Positions 26,991-36,468 of a stretch of 64,000 nt of DNA are shown here, in pieces. The DNA lies in NCBI GenBank assembly GCA_902363835.1, contig CABJBM010000004.1, forward strand, positions 186,001 to 250,000, written 5' to 3'. The position numbers and the translations under genes were made by a program. This DNA comes from Lachnospiraceae bacterium (GTDB lineage: Bacteria; Bacillota; Clostridia; Lachnospirales; Lachnospiraceae). Position 1 is the first letter of the stretch; the number at the start of each line of letters is the position of its first letter. The notes beneath the pieces were generated by a model. The model was given only the letters and a program-made list of their open reading frames with translations. It was not told the origin of the DNA and made no database searches.

Positions 26991-29247
26991 TGGGGAAGGC
27001 CACGCCTGCCTTAAATAAGTCCCCGTCAATATAAAGCCTTAATTCCCCGCCCTGAAGCTCTGCCAGGCTTTTGGCGATGGAGATTCCAAGGCCGCTTCCT
27101 TCCGTTGTCCTGGCAACATCCCCCCGGACAAAGCGCTCGGTCAGCTCGTCCGCCCGGATGTTCAAGGGATTTTGGGATATGTTCTTTATGGTGAAAACCA
27201 CCATATGCCCTTCTGCGGTTATGTCAACGTAGACACGGCTGTGTTCCATGGCATATTTGAACGCATTGTTATATAGGTTTTCAAGCACCCTCCATAAATA
27301 CCGGCCGTCTGCCTCGATCAGGATGGATTCGGCCGGAAGAGTGGAGACCAGCTCTAAGTGGCGGAGGGCAAACTTTTCTTCAAATTCTCCATTGGTCTGA
27401 TGGATGAGTTCTACAAAATCAATGCCGGTGATCTCCAGCTTTAAATTTCCTGAGCTTGCCTTTGAGGCTTCAACCAGATCTTCTGTTAAGGTCTTTAATC
27501 GCTGGGACTTCTGTTCCAGAACTTCCAAGTATCCCTGAATCTTTGGATCCTGAATCTTCTCTCTTTTTATCAGGTCCACATAGTTTATAATGGATGTAAG
27601 GGGAGTCTTGATATCATGGGACACATTGGTGATCAGGTCCGCTTTCAGGCGCTCGCTGCGCACCTTTTCCTGCAGGGCTGTTTCAAGTCCTGTACTGATG
27701 TGATTAATATGCTCAGCCAGCTCCCGTTCTTTCCCGTTAAATGCCATAGTGTCGATCTTATAGGTGGTGTCCCCTTTGGAAATGTTTAAAAGGGCCTCGT
27801 TGATTTGATCGGTTTCCCATGCATTTTTGTACATCTGATGGAATACCAAAAAGTCCAGGAAGAAAAGCAGCAGTGCCACTGCCCCCATAAGGATTCGTGA
27901 TCCCAGGCTGTCATAGGTAAACAAAAGAAAAGCAAAAGCCATTGTCATGGCAGCGTTAAAGACCAGGAACAGGACATAGAAAAGCATGATCCTGGTGGTG
28001 AAGCGGTGGTTTTTCACATACAGAGCCAGGTTTTGAAGTCCCCGGTACATAAGGCTTCCGGTCCAGAGAGTCCCTTCCTTATACCGTTTTAAAAGGCTTA
28101 AGGCAGCGGACAACCCGGCTGCGTAATAAATGAGGACCCGCAGTGCCAGTTCTCCGTATTCCCATTGTTCATCGGAAAAGAAAAGGTGGATGATCTTATA
28201 TGCCAGCCGGTTTGCAAGAAACAGAGCCAGGATGGCAGCAACGAAAAACAAAAGCAGGCAGGTTTCTGCCGGGAGCCGGTGGATCCGCGCCATGGGACCG
28301 GAGTCAAGTTCCCCGTCCTGCTGTCCGGTGAGGCTGACAAGGGTGTACAGGGTTGCGGCACAGCCTAAGATTCCCAGGCATAAGCTGATCATTCCCATGA
28401 TGAACAGCAGACGCATCCGGTCATAGGAAGCGTCTGCCCTGGCGTAGGCATCGTCATGGGGATAGGAAGTATCCACGGCTATTGTCATATGGTAATTGCC
28501 GTTGTTATAGGGGTTCATCTTTTCCAGCTGGGAAGAAATATTTTTCGGGACAGTGCTTAAATTGGAATCCATGTAAAGGGCTTCCCCTGTGACGTAAAGG
28601 TATTTTCCCATGGCCTTAAAGTCATTTACGGTTTTGCCGGAAACATTGCTGTAAAGCTTGTAATCTTCAGCCGTATTCTGATAGAGGATTTCAAACTTTA
28701 AGTTGCTGGGGTTTTGGATAAAACGGTAATAAAAAGAATAGTAATTGCCTAAGTGGGTCAGCACTTCATAGGCCAGCTGATCCATGGTGAGAAACGCTTC
28801 CCCAGGTTCCGTGACCTTAAAATCCGGTTCATAAGCCCGGTACTCCACCCGCACATAGGAATCTCCGTCATCAGAGGCCGGTTGTCCTCCGCTCACTTTA
28901 AACTGTTCATTCAGATAATAGCCCACGGATTTTGCCCGCCGTATCATTTCATCTACCGTGTATTCTGTTATGGTTCCAGGGCCTTCCATGACCCGGATAA
29001 TGGGTTTGGAATAATCCAGCTTTCCGTTGGTTTCAAATACTTCCTTATATTTCACATAATTGAAAATATCATCGATGTCGGAGTTAAGCTGGCGGGTGAA
29101 CCCAGGCGTGTCTTCATAGGTTTCATGGGTGATCCAGCGAATGCCCTCTCCGTAGTGGGAATTGCTGTACATAATGGAGACACCGATGACAACAAGGAGG
29201 GAGAAGAACATGTGAAGGAAGACCGCAAAATCTTTTCTTTTTTTCAT
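26980..29247 (-). CDS. Membrane sensor histidine kinase with large extracellular and multi-helix region
   Basis: 755 residues, minus strand, start ATG at 29247 with AGGAG upstream. One N-terminal helix precedes a roughly 230-residue external domain. About six further hydrophobic segments lie between residues 275 and 470, which is more than usual. A linker then leads to the kinase core: H-box NVSHDIKTPLTS with phosphorylated His near 544, N-box ENLYNNAFKYA, and G-box GSGLGISIAKSLAEL. It follows its response regulator by eight bases. The signal is unknown. Similar kinases with many helices respond to envelope stress or membrane-active peptides, which is a guess here. Confidence 0.9.
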   Translation of the reverse strand: MKKRKDFAVFLHMFFSLLVVIGVSIMYSNSHYGEGIRWITHETYEDTPGFTRQLNSDIDDIFNYVKYKEVFETNGKLDYSKPIIRVMEGPGTITEYTVDEMIRRAKSVGYYLNEQFKVSGGQPASDDGDSYVRVEYRAYEPDFKVTEPGEAFLTMDQLAYEVLTHLGNYYSFYYRFIQNPSNLKFEILYQNTAEDYKLYSNVSGKTVNDFKAMGKYLYVTGEALYMDSNLSTVPKNISSQLEKMNPYNNGNYHMTIAVDTSYPHDDAYARADASYDRMRLLFIMGMISLCLGILGCAATLYTLVSLTGQQDGELDSGPMARIHRLPAETCLLLFFVAAILALFLANRLAYKIIHLFFSDEQWEYGELALRVLIYYAAGLSAALSLLKRYKEGTLWTGSLMYRGLQNLALYVKNHRFTTRIMLFYVLFLVFNAAMTMAFAFLLFTYDSLGSRILMGAVALLLFFLDFLVFHQMYKNAWETDQINEALLNISKGDTTYKIDTMAFNGKERELAEHINHISTGLETALQEKVRSERLKADLITNVSHDIKTPLTSIINYVDLIKREKIQDPKIQGYLEVLEQKSQRLKTLTEDLVEASKASSGNLKLEITGIDFVELIHQTNGEFEEKFALRHLELVSTLPAESILIEADGRYLWRVLENLYNNAFKYAMEHSRVYVDITAEGHMVVFTIKNISQNPLNIRADELTERFVRGDVARTTEGSGLGISIAKSLAELQGGELRLYIDGDLFKAGVAFPIKK

Positions 29248-29255
29248 AAACGCTC

Positions 29256-29951
29256 CTATTGTTTCTCAATCTTGTAGCCTACGCCCCATACCACTTTTAA
29301 ATAGCGGGGTTCTCTTGGGTTGATTTCGATTTTTTCCCGAATGTGCCGAATGTGTACGGCAACCGTGTTATCGGCACCGATGGCTTCTTCATTCCATATC
29401 TGCTCGTAGATCTCATCAATGGAGAATACCTTTCCGGCATTCTTTACCAGAAGCAGCAGGATGTTGTACTCAATGGGAGTCAGCTTGATCAGTTCCCCCT
29501 CCACGAAAACTTCCTTGTTATCGTCATTGATGGCCAGGCCTCCGCATTTATACACCTGCCCCGCCGGCTGCTGGTTCATATTGCCCAGCTGGGTATAGCG
29601 GCGCATCTGGGATTTCACCCTGGCTACCAGTTCCAGCGGATTAAAGGGCTTGGTGATATAATCGTCAGCACCGATGTTTAACCCCAGGATCTTATCCGTG
29701 TCCTCGGATTTGGCGGAAAGGATGATGATGGGAATACTGCTTGTCTCACGGACCTTTAAGGTGGTTCTGATCCCATCAAGTCCTGGCATCATCACATCCA
29801 GAATCATTAAATCCACCTCATTCTGTTCCAGAAGCTTCAGGGCATCATAACCGTCATAGGCCTTGATCACATGAAACCCTTCTCCTGTTAAATATATATC
29901 AATAGCTTCCACGATTTGTTTGTCATCATCACATACTAAAATATTCTGCAT
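29256..29951 (-). CDS. OmpR/PhoB-type response regulator
   Basis: 231 residues. The ATG at 29951 has AAAGGAGG at the right distance; an earlier ATG at 29981 does not. The receiver domain has acidic residues CDDD near the start, the phosphorylation Asp in MILDVMMPG (about D52) and Lys in ITKPFNPLELVARV. The C-terminal winged helix has LTPIEYNILLLL and DNTVAVHIRHIREKIE. It is the first gene of the regulator-kinase operon and should act on promoters yet unknown. Confidence 0.93.
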   Translation of the reverse strand: MQNILVCDDDKQIVEAIDIYLTGEGFHVIKAYDGYDALKLLEQNEVDLMILDVMMPGLDGIRTTLKVRETSSIPIIILSAKSEDTDKILGLNIGADDYITKPFNPLELVARVKSQMRRYTQLGNMNQQPAGQVYKCGGLAINDDNKEVFVEGELIKLTPIEYNILLLLVKNAGKVFSIDEIYEQIWNEEAIGADNTVAVHIRHIREKIEINPREPRYLKVVWGVGYKIEKQ

Positions 29952-30071
29952 ACGAAAACCTCCTTTTTCAATATTATACAACGAAGGCTGTGAAAAAGCA
30001 CATTACTTTTTTCTGAAGAACCATGAAAAGATGTCTGTTTCTGTCATGTTTCGGATTTTTTCAACATATGC

Positions 30072-30095
30072 TTTACCAATTCTGGTAAAAGGATG
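30072..30095 (+). promoter_or_regulatory. Small hairpin in front of the lysin ribosome site
   Basis: TTTACCA (30072-30078) pairs with TGGTAAA (30083-30089) across a 4-base loop, immediately before AAAAGG, the Shine-Dalgarno of the GH18 gene. It could modulate ribosome access. Confidence 0.3.
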
Positions 30096-30100
30096 CTGCT

Positions 30101-31246
30101 ATGAGAATATATGTGGTAAAGCGGGGGGACAGTGTGGACACCATTGCCGCTTCCCAGGGCATTCCGGTAGAAAGCCTGATATTTGATAATCAGATCGGTT
30201 ATCCATACCGCCTGGCTGTAGGCCAGGCACTTTACATTCGGGATGGAAGTCCCTCGGAAGAAAGGATGCCTCTTTATGTGTTCGGTTATGCATACCCGAT
30301 CATCAGTCAGGATAATCTGGAAAATACCCTTCCATATCTGACTGATCTTTATGTTTTTTCCTATGGATTTACCATGGAGGGAGAGCTGGTGCCGCCCATG
30401 AGCTCTGATGACTGGATGATAGAAAGGGCATGGCAGTTTGGAGTGCGTCCGATTTTGACTCTCACTCCTCTCGGACCTGACGGGCACTTTAACAACAACC
30501 TGGTCTCCACGTCCGTACATAATATGGAGGTTCAGCAGCGGATGACCTGGAATCTGGGCCTTAAGATGCTGGAAAAGGGATTCGGAGGCATGGACTTTGA
30601 CTTTGAATATATCATGGCGGATGACCGTGTTGGGTATGCGGATTTTGTGAGACGGACCACCCAGATCATGAACCAGTTCGGCTACCAGGTCTCGGTGGCT
30701 CTGGCTCCAAAGACATCGGCTGGTCAGGTCGGACTTTTGTATGAAGGTGTTGATTACGGACTTTTGGGGGAAGCGGCTAACAGAGTATTGCTTATGACTT
30801 ATGAGTGGGGGTATACATTTGGCCCGCCAATGGCCGTTGCTCCCATTAACATGGTCAGAAGAGTGGTGGAATATGCTTTGACAGAGATCCCCAGGGAGAA
30901 GATCAGTCTTGGAATTCCCAACTACGGGTATGACTGGCCCCTGCCTTATGTGAGGGGAGTGACAAGGGCAAGGACCATAAACAACTTGGAAGCCGTCCAG
31001 ATTGCCATTGATCATGGTGTGGAGATCCAGTTTGACGAGGTTGCCATGTCCCCATACTTCCGCTATTGGCAGTATGGAGTTCAGCATGAGGTATGGTTTG
31101 AGGATGTGAGAAGCTACAAGGCCAAGTTTGACTTAATCAAGGAATATGGCCTGACCGGAGCCGGGTACTGGCAGATCATGCAGTTTTTCCGGGCAAACTG
31201 GCTGCTGCTGGAGCAAATGTTTGATATTAAAAAGGTTGGGGAGTGA
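30101..31246 (+). CDS. LysM-GH18 spore cortex lysin (SleL/YaaH-like)
   Basis: 381 residues. One LysM domain at residues 2-48 (YVVKRGDSVDTIAASQGIP) is followed by a GH18 TIM barrel with the catalytic DxDxE motif in GGMDFDFEYI and a C-terminal GAGYWQIMQFF. The layout matches SleL/YaaH N-acetylglucosaminidases, which degrade spore cortex peptidoglycan during germination; those often have two LysM repeats, here only one. There is no signal peptide, as expected for a protein assembled into the spore from the mother cell. It stands alone between the two-component operon and a gene-poor stretch. Confidence 0.9.
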   Translation: MRIYVVKRGDSVDTIAASQGIPVESLIFDNQIGYPYRLAVGQALYIRDGSPSEERMPLYVFGYAYPIISQDNLENTLPYLTDLYVFSYGFTMEGELVPPMSSDDWMIERAWQFGVRPILTLTPLGPDGHFNNNLVSTSVHNMEVQQRMTWNLGLKMLEKGFGGMDFDFEYIMADDRVGYADFVRRTTQIMNQFGYQVSVALAPKTSAGQVGLLYEGVDYGLLGEAANRVLLMTYEWGYTFGPPMAVAPINMVRRVVEYALTEIPREKISLGIPNYGYDWPLPYVRGVTRARTINNLEAVQIAIDHGVEIQFDEVAMSPYFRYWQYGVQHEVWFEDVRSYKAKFDLIKEYGLTGAGYWQIMQFFRANWLLLEQMFDIKKVGE

Positions 31247-32112
31247 TTTTTTCATGTAACCGGAAAAATGCCGCTGCGTTTTTGATAATACTGACATATA
31301 CCCATGAAAGCATTTGTTTATGCATGTTTTATGAGTATTACTCTGGGCCAGACGGCGTGAGGGACACATCACAGCTTATGGAAAATTCCGGGAAGATTTA
31401 TGCAGAAGATAAAGATGGGGAAATGATTGGGGGTCCGGTGAGGCTCATTTCGGATCTTTGGTTTGATGCATCTTTGCTCCATTTCTTTCATTATATTTTT
31501 AAATTCTTCTGGTGGAGCTTCTGGAGTTTCAGAACCTTTACTGACTTTTTTTAACCAATCAAATTCTGCAGCCAGCTTTTTCTCCTCATGTGGATCCATT
31601 ATTATCACCCCTTAATGAATTATAAAATGGATCAATGGGAAAGTGGATAGTAAATTATGGAAGAAATTTTTGCTTGTTATGCCTATTATGCAATGTATTA
31701 TTGTATTTATAAAGTTGTCTTTGGTATGGAGGCAAGGAAGTTAAGGGAAAAGTATGAAATCGGAAAGAAGGCTGATTTGGTGGATTGTGGCCGGGGACAG
31801 GATTAAGCTAAATCATTCACAGATCAGGCGAATAAAACGCAACAGGCAGGGTAATGCAACAGGCGGGTATCCGGTATATTCCGGGCCCGCCCATTCATGG
31901 AATGATATCATTTTCCGACTGCGTGACGCCTGGTTTTCGCTGTTTCGGTATGGTTGGTAGCTGGTCAGGCTAAAAGTCTTAAGAGACTTGATTTTAAACG
32001 GAAAAGTGCGGATTTATGCGGGTTTATAATAGCTTATAAACAAAATCCATTGCATTTTTTTCGTTTTTCTGTTATATTGATTTGTTAAACGGTTAGTGGA
32101 GAGGATTTCAGA
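31247..32112. other. Gene-poor stretch with possible gene remnants
   Basis: About 870 bases hold only weak frames. A minus-strand frame of 76 codons (31369-31599) has a decent ribosome site and is listed separately. Plus-strand frames of 49 codons (31657-31806) and 68 codons (31754-31960) overlap each other and lack good ribosome sites. No terminator or recognisable RNA was found directly after the GH18 gene. The stretch may be a decayed locus. Confidence 0.4.
31369..31599 (-). CDS. Small hypothetical protein, possibly a truncated gene
   Basis: 76 codons from an ATG at 31599 with AAGGGGTGAT just upstream. The first 50 residues are charged and helical (DPHEEKKLAAEFDWLKKV, then EFKNIMKEMEQRCIKPKI), like the N-terminal cytoplasmic part of a small membrane-anchored or anti-sigma-like protein. 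The last 25 residues (Pro, His and Phe rich) change character abruptly with no membrane helix, which would fit a frameshift or truncation. No family was recognised. Confidence 0.35.
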   Translation of the reverse strand: MDPHEEKKLAAEFDWLKKVSKGSETPEAPPEEFKNIMKEMEQRCIKPKIRNEPHRTPNHFPIFIFCINLPGIFHKL

Positions 32113-33093
32113 ATGTTTTTATATCAGATTACGGATGACCATGTGCGGATTTTAGGATGCCGGGGATACGACGGCTCCATACGGATTCCGGAGAAAATCG
32201 GGGGATTGCCGGTGACGGAGCTGGCTGCCTATGCATTTTCCAATGGATGGGGAAAAGAAGAGATGCTTTCATCTGCGGGAAAAGAGATTCGCCTGTGTGA
32301 TGAAGAAGGCAATCCAATAGAAGCAGAAGAGAAAGATATTCCTCCGGAAATCAGCTGTGAGGGACTGAAGGATATATATATGCCGGGCACGGTTAGAAAA
32401 ATAGGAAACTATGCATTCTATAATTGTTATGAGCTGAGCCATGTGGAATGCTCCAGCTCCATTTTTGATGTTGGTTCCGGACTATTTACCGGCTGCACGG
32501 GGATCCGGTTTCTGGATATTCATGTTATTGATGGAAAGCGCTCCTGCATGAAGGAACTGCTGGCAGAACTGCGGCAGGAACTTTATGTAAACTATTACAG
32601 CAGCAAAGGAGAGGCAAGGCTGGTTTTCCCTGAAATGTATGAGGAGTCTGTGGAGCACACACCAGCCAGGATCATTCTCCGGGAAATGCATGGATGCGGT
32701 CACATGTACCGTTACTGCTTTGACCACACGGAGTTTCTGTTTCATAAATACGACGCTCTGTTTCCTCACATCCTGGTGCAGGAGCCGGAGCGGGTGACTG
32801 CTGCCCTGGTTCTGGGAAGGCTTTATACTCCTGTAAATCTTCTTGAGAGGGACAGGAACGTGTACGAGGCTTACTTAATGGAGCATTTTAAGGGAGCGGC
32901 AAAACTGGCACTTGAAGAAAAGGATCCGGCCCTTTTCCTCTGGCTTGCCAAGGAATACGGCCGTAATCAGGAGGATTTCGACGAAATGGTGGATCTGGCG
33001 GGAAACGGGGACAGGCCTGAGGTTTTAAGCGTTCTTATGAAGCTTCGCCGTCAGCGGTTTATGGCAGGAAAACGGAGGTTTTCCCTGACATAA
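32113..33093 (+). CDS. BspA-type leucine-rich repeat (LRR_5) protein
   Basis: 326 residues, no signal peptide. The N-terminal half has LRR_5-type repeats (GSIRIPEKIGGLPVTELAAYAF; LKDIYMPGTVRKIGNYAFYNC; FDVGSGLFTGCTGI). The C-terminal half is helical and unrecognised. It is the first of three genes: a VWA protein begins 49 bases later and a MoxR-type ATPase overlaps that. Cytoplasmic LRR_5 proteins next to MoxR/VWA pairs suggest a target-recognition or adaptor role, which is inference. Confidence 0.8.
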   Translation: MFLYQITDDHVRILGCRGYDGSIRIPEKIGGLPVTELAAYAFSNGWGKEEMLSSAGKEIRLCDEEGNPIEAEEKDIPPEISCEGLKDIYMPGTVRKIGNYAFYNCYELSHVECSSSIFDVGSGLFTGCTGIRFLDIHVIDGKRSCMKELLAELRQELYVNYYSSKGEARLVFPEMYEESVEHTPARIILREMHGCGHMYRYCFDHTEFLFHKYDALFPHILVQEPERVTAALVLGRLYTPVNLLERDRNVYEAYLMEHFKGAAKLALEEKDPALFLWLAKEYGRNQEDFDEMVDLAGNGDRPEVLSVLMKLRRQRFMAGKRRFSLT

Positions 33094-33142
33094 AGGTGAA
33101 TCGAAATTCTCTGTACAGATAAAACAGAAAGAGGGTGAAAAC

Positions 33143-34459
33143 ATGATTGATCCGGTGAGACAAAGACAGCTTGATGAACTGGCGGAAGTGGAGCTGGGCC
33201 ATGAGATTCTCTCCAATGCCCGCAATGAGCTTTATTTAAGCTTCCGGTATCTGGATGTGGCCCTCAGCAGCCTTGAGTTTTCTGCCGACCGGGCAGGCAG
33301 GGGAGTGGGGACTGATGGATTTGTGATTTATTATCAGCCGGAGCATTTGTTTTCCATATATAAGAGAAACCGTGTCCTGGTGAACAGGGCCTATCTGCAT
33401 ATGCTGTTTCACTGCCTGTTCTGTCATTTGAACGGAAAAGGGAAACGGGAAAAGGAATACTGGGACCTGGCTTGTGATATTACCATAGAATCCATCCTGG
33501 ACGGGTTTTATGTAAAACCTGTTTACCGTCATCAGACTCCTTACCGCAGAGAAGTGTATGGCAGGCTGGCGGAAAAGCAAAAGGTCTTTACTGCCGAGGG
33601 GATATATAAAGAGCTTCAGGATATGAAGCTGGCCAGGGAACAGTATGAACGGATGGCAGCAGAGTTTTATGTGGACAGCCATGACCGGTGGGAGGATGAG
33701 AATCCCGGATTTCAGATGGAGCGCCAGAACAAATGGCAGAACCTTCGGGAAAAGATGCAGACGGAAATGGAGTCCTTTGGGGAAAAGAATGAGGAATCGT
33801 CAAAAAATCTTCTGGAACAGGTAAGGGTGGAAAACCGGGAAAGATATGATTATAAACAGTTTTTAAGGAAGTTTGCGGTATTAAGAGAGGAGGCGGAGAT
33901 TGATCCGGATTCCTTTGATCCTGTATTCTATACTTACGGCCTGTCCCTTTACCAGAATATGCCTCTTATTGAGCCCCTGGAAACAAAAGAGGTTTACAGG
34001 ATCGAGGATTTTGTGATTGTGATTGACACATCCATGTCCGTATCAGGAGATCTGGTGCGGAATTTTCTTCAGGAAACCTATGGCGTCCTTGGGGAGTCGG
34101 AAAGCTATTTTAGAAAGATCAATATCCATATCATCCAGTGTGACGAGGAAATCCGCTCTGACGTGACCATCACAACCAGGGAGGAAATGGAAGACTATAT
34201 GGAGCATTTCACATTATCCGGATTTGGAGGCACGGATTTCCGCCCTGCCTTCGAATATGTGAACGGCCTTTTGAGCAAGGGGGTTTTTCAAAAGCTGCGG
34301 GGGCTTTTATATTTCACTGATGGAAAAGGAATATATCCGGTGAAAATGCCTCCCTATGATACTGCCTTTGTCTTTATAGAGGACCAATATGAGGATATTT
34401 CCGTGCCGGGCTGGGCTATAAAGGTGATCCTTAAGTCAGAAGATTTAGAAGTTACATGA
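33143..34459 (+). CDS. VWA-like protein with degenerate metallopeptidase-type N-terminal domain
   Basis: 438 residues. The N-terminal region resembles the DUF2201 putative metallopeptidase domain, but the expected HExxHxxxxH reads HMLFHCLFCH (H86, H90, H95), so the catalytic Glu is Met. The C-terminal domain is a von Willebrand A fold with an intact MIDAS: DTSMS (D295, S297, S299), Thr in GGTDFRPA and Asp in YFTDGKG. VWA proteins of this type act with a MoxR AAA ATPase, here the next gene, which starts within or just past its stop codon. The pair would form a chaperone-like complex for maturing some client protein. Confidence 0.85.
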   Translation: MIDPVRQRQLDELAEVELGHEILSNARNELYLSFRYLDVALSSLEFSADRAGRGVGTDGFVIYYQPEHLFSIYKRNRVLVNRAYLHMLFHCLFCHLNGKGKREKEYWDLACDITIESILDGFYVKPVYRHQTPYRREVYGRLAEKQKVFTAEGIYKELQDMKLAREQYERMAAEFYVDSHDRWEDENPGFQMERQNKWQNLREKMQTEMESFGEKNEESSKNLLEQVRVENRERYDYKQFLRKFAVLREEAEIDPDSFDPVFYTYGLSLYQNMPLIEPLETKEVYRIEDFVIVIDTSMSVSGDLVRNFLQETYGVLGESESYFRKINIHIIQCDEEIRSDVTITTREEMEDYMEHFTLSGFGGTDFRPAFEYVNGLLSKGVFQKLRGLLYFTDGKGIYPVKMPPYDTAFVFIEDQYEDISVPGWAIKVILKSEDLEVT

Positions 34460-34473
34460 CAGGAGACTTTAAC

Positions 34474-36006
34474 ATGAATATTAAACGAGCAAAAGAAGAA
34501 ATTAAGAATACCATAGAAGCCTATCTGCTAAAGGATTCATACGGGGCCTATGAGATACCGGCGGTCAGGCAAAGGCCGGTGTTTCTTATGGGACCTCCGG
34601 GAGTGGGAAAGACCCAGATCATGGAGCAGATTGCAAGGGAGTGCGGCATCGGGCTGGTTGCGTATACCATCACTCACCACACACGCCAGAGTGCGGTGGG
34701 ACTTCCCTTTATAAACGAGAAGGAATTTGGAGGAACTGCTTACCGCGTAACCGAATATACCATGAGCGAGATTGTAGCCTTCATTTACAATAAGATCGAA
34801 ACCACCGGCCTTAAGGAAGGGATCCTTTTTATTGATGAGATCAACTGTGTTTCCGAAACCCTTGCGCCTACCATGCTCCAGTTTCTCCAGTATAAGACCT
34901 TTGGAAACCACAGGATTCCCGACGGCTGGGTCATTGTGACGGCCGGAAACCCGCCGGAATATAACAAATCAGTCCGGGATTTTGATGTGGTGACTTTGGA
35001 CCGCATCAAGCTTATTCATGTGGAGCCGGACTTTGAGGTGTGGAAGGCATATGCCTATGAGCAAGCCATTCATCCGGCAGTCATTTCCTATTTGAATGCC
35101 AGGACGGAATATTTTTGCCGGATCGAAACAACGGTAGATGGAAAGTTTTTCGCCACCCCCAGGAGCTGGGAAGACTTATCAAAGTTTATTGAAGTTTATG
35201 AGCGCCTGGGGAAAAAGGCGGACCGGGATGTGGTAGGAGAATACATCCAGTTTCCTAAGATTGCCAAAGATTTCACAAACTATCTGGAACTATATTATAA
35301 ATACCGGGATGATTACCAGATCGATGAAATCCTGTCAGGGATCATCAGGGAAAGTCTGTGCAACAGGCTGAAACGGGCGCCCTTTGATGAAAAGCTGAAT
35401 GTCATTGGCCTTCTGCTTTCCAGATTGGGACAGAGCTTCCGGGCTGTATCCGATCAGGGAGACAAGACCGGCCTTTTGATGGAAGAATTGAAAAAAATAA
35501 GTCCAAAAGCCGGAGGCACTCCGGAGAATGGCGAAAACCCGGATATTTCCATGGCAGCCAGCCTGGCCCTTTTAAGGGATCAGTGGAATGGAGATTGGGA
35601 GAGGAAACGGAATGCAGGCCTTTTAAACAGGAGAGAAGATTATTTGCGCCGGGATGTGGAATCCCTTCTTCTTCAGTACGAGGAAAACCTTCGCAGAGAG
35701 GGACTGGAAGAGGATAACGCGGCCTGGGAGCGGATACGTGAAATGTTTGAGGAGGAAAATGTCAGGTATGAGACCCTTTTGGCAGAGGGAGGGAAAGCTC
35801 TGGAGCACGCCTTTGATTTTATGGAAGCTGCTTTTGGAGATGGACAGGAAATGGTGGTGTTTCTGACGGAGCTGAATTCCGGATATTACAGCGTTAAATT
35901 TTTAAAAGAATATGATTGTGAACGATATTACCAATACAATGAGAGGCTGTTATTCAAAGACCGGGAGAATGAGATAAAGGCCAGGATCGATAGTTTGGGA
36001 AAATAA
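34474..36006 (+). CDS. MoxR-family AAA ATPase
   Basis: About 510 residues. Walker A is GPPGVGKT (residues 40-47), Walker B is ILFIDEIN, and a sensor-type segment is VIVTAGNPPEY. These are features of the MoxR branch of AAA+ proteins. An ATG at 34456 overlaps the VWA stop (ATGA), but AGGAGA at 34461-34466 is spaced for the ATG at 34474, which is preferred. The C-terminal 200 residues are helical and longer than in typical MoxR proteins. It presumably hydrolyses ATP to remodel a client with the VWA partner. Confidence 0.88.
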   Translation: MNIKRAKEEIKNTIEAYLLKDSYGAYEIPAVRQRPVFLMGPPGVGKTQIMEQIARECGIGLVAYTITHHTRQSAVGLPFINEKEFGGTAYRVTEYTMSEIVAFIYNKIETTGLKEGILFIDEINCVSETLAPTMLQFLQYKTFGNHRIPDGWVIVTAGNPPEYNKSVRDFDVVTLDRIKLIHVEPDFEVWKAYAYEQAIHPAVISYLNARTEYFCRIETTVDGKFFATPRSWEDLSKFIEVYERLGKKADRDVVGEYIQFPKIAKDFTNYLELYYKYRDDYQIDEILSGIIRESLCNRLKRAPFDEKLNVIGLLLSRLGQSFRAVSDQGDKTGLLMEELKKISPKAGGTPENGENPDISMAASLALLRDQWNGDWERKRNAGLLNRREDYLRRDVESLLLQYEENLRREGLEEDNAAWERIREMFEEENVRYETLLAEGGKALEHAFDFMEAAFGDGQEMVVFLTELNSGYYSVKFLKEYDCERYYQYNERLLFKDRENEIKARIDSLGK

Positions 36007-36059
36007 TGTATAAAAACCAGAAAGCTACTCCATAATAAGAAAGAAAAGGAGGTAGTGCC

Positions 36060-36278
36060 ATGGGAAATAAAGCATTGAGTTACACAGCTCTGACCTTATG
36101 TATTATCGGTGCGGTAAACTGGGGGCTGGTAGGTTTCTTCAATTTTAATCTGGTGTCATTTATTTTCGGCAGCATGACATGGATTACAAGAATCGTGTAT
36201 GCTCTGGTAGGAATTTGCGGGTTGTACCTGCTTACCTTTTATGGACGTTCAGAGGCCGGCACAGAAGATAGCAGATAA
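36060..36278 (+). CDS. DUF378 small membrane protein (YuzA-like)
   Basis: 72 residues with two membrane helices (TALTLCIIGAVNWGLVGFF and IVYALVGICGLYLLTFY). The NWGLVG signature in helix 1 marks DUF378. It has an excellent AAAGGAGG site. The family is widespread in Firmicutes with no established function. It may be read from the MoxR operon, 53 bases upstream, or have its own promoter. Confidence 0.9.
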   Translation: MGNKALSYTALTLCIIGAVNWGLVGFFNFNLVSFIFGSMTWITRIVYALVGICGLYLLTFYGRSEAGTEDSR

Positions 36279-36288
36279 TTTAAACAGG

Positions 36289-36345
36289 GGCATTGCAGCA
36301 TAATCGGATAATTTACCGTGCTGCAATGCCTCCATTCATTTTATT
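36289..36345 (+). terminator. Terminator after the DUF378 gene
   Basis: A 12-bp perfect inverted repeat (36289-36300 with 36319-36330), with an inner CGG/CCG pair, followed by a modestly T-rich tail. Confidence 0.65.
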
Positions 36346-36468
36346 GGGCACTCTTTGGGATAAGCCGGGAAGTTATTTTTTTCATAAGGATAAAGATGAT
36401 TTGAATTTTATGATATCCTCAATATAAAGGTCCAATGGGGCTAAACTTTAATGTATGGAGGATTACAG

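Noticed and set aside
30044..31087. 347-codon minus-strand frame opposite the GH18 gene
   Set aside because: Long, but it mirrors the well-supported GH18 gene; His/Pro/Ser-rich composition shows it is an antisense shadow.
31243..31554. 103-codon plus-strand frame after the GH18 gene
   Set aside because: No ribosome site, and its composition (Phe/Trp/Cys-rich) does not look like protein; it runs antisense to a better minus-strand frame.
31754..31960. 68-codon plus-strand frame
   Set aside because: Basic and Trp-rich with no family resemblance and no good ribosome site; it overlaps another weak frame.
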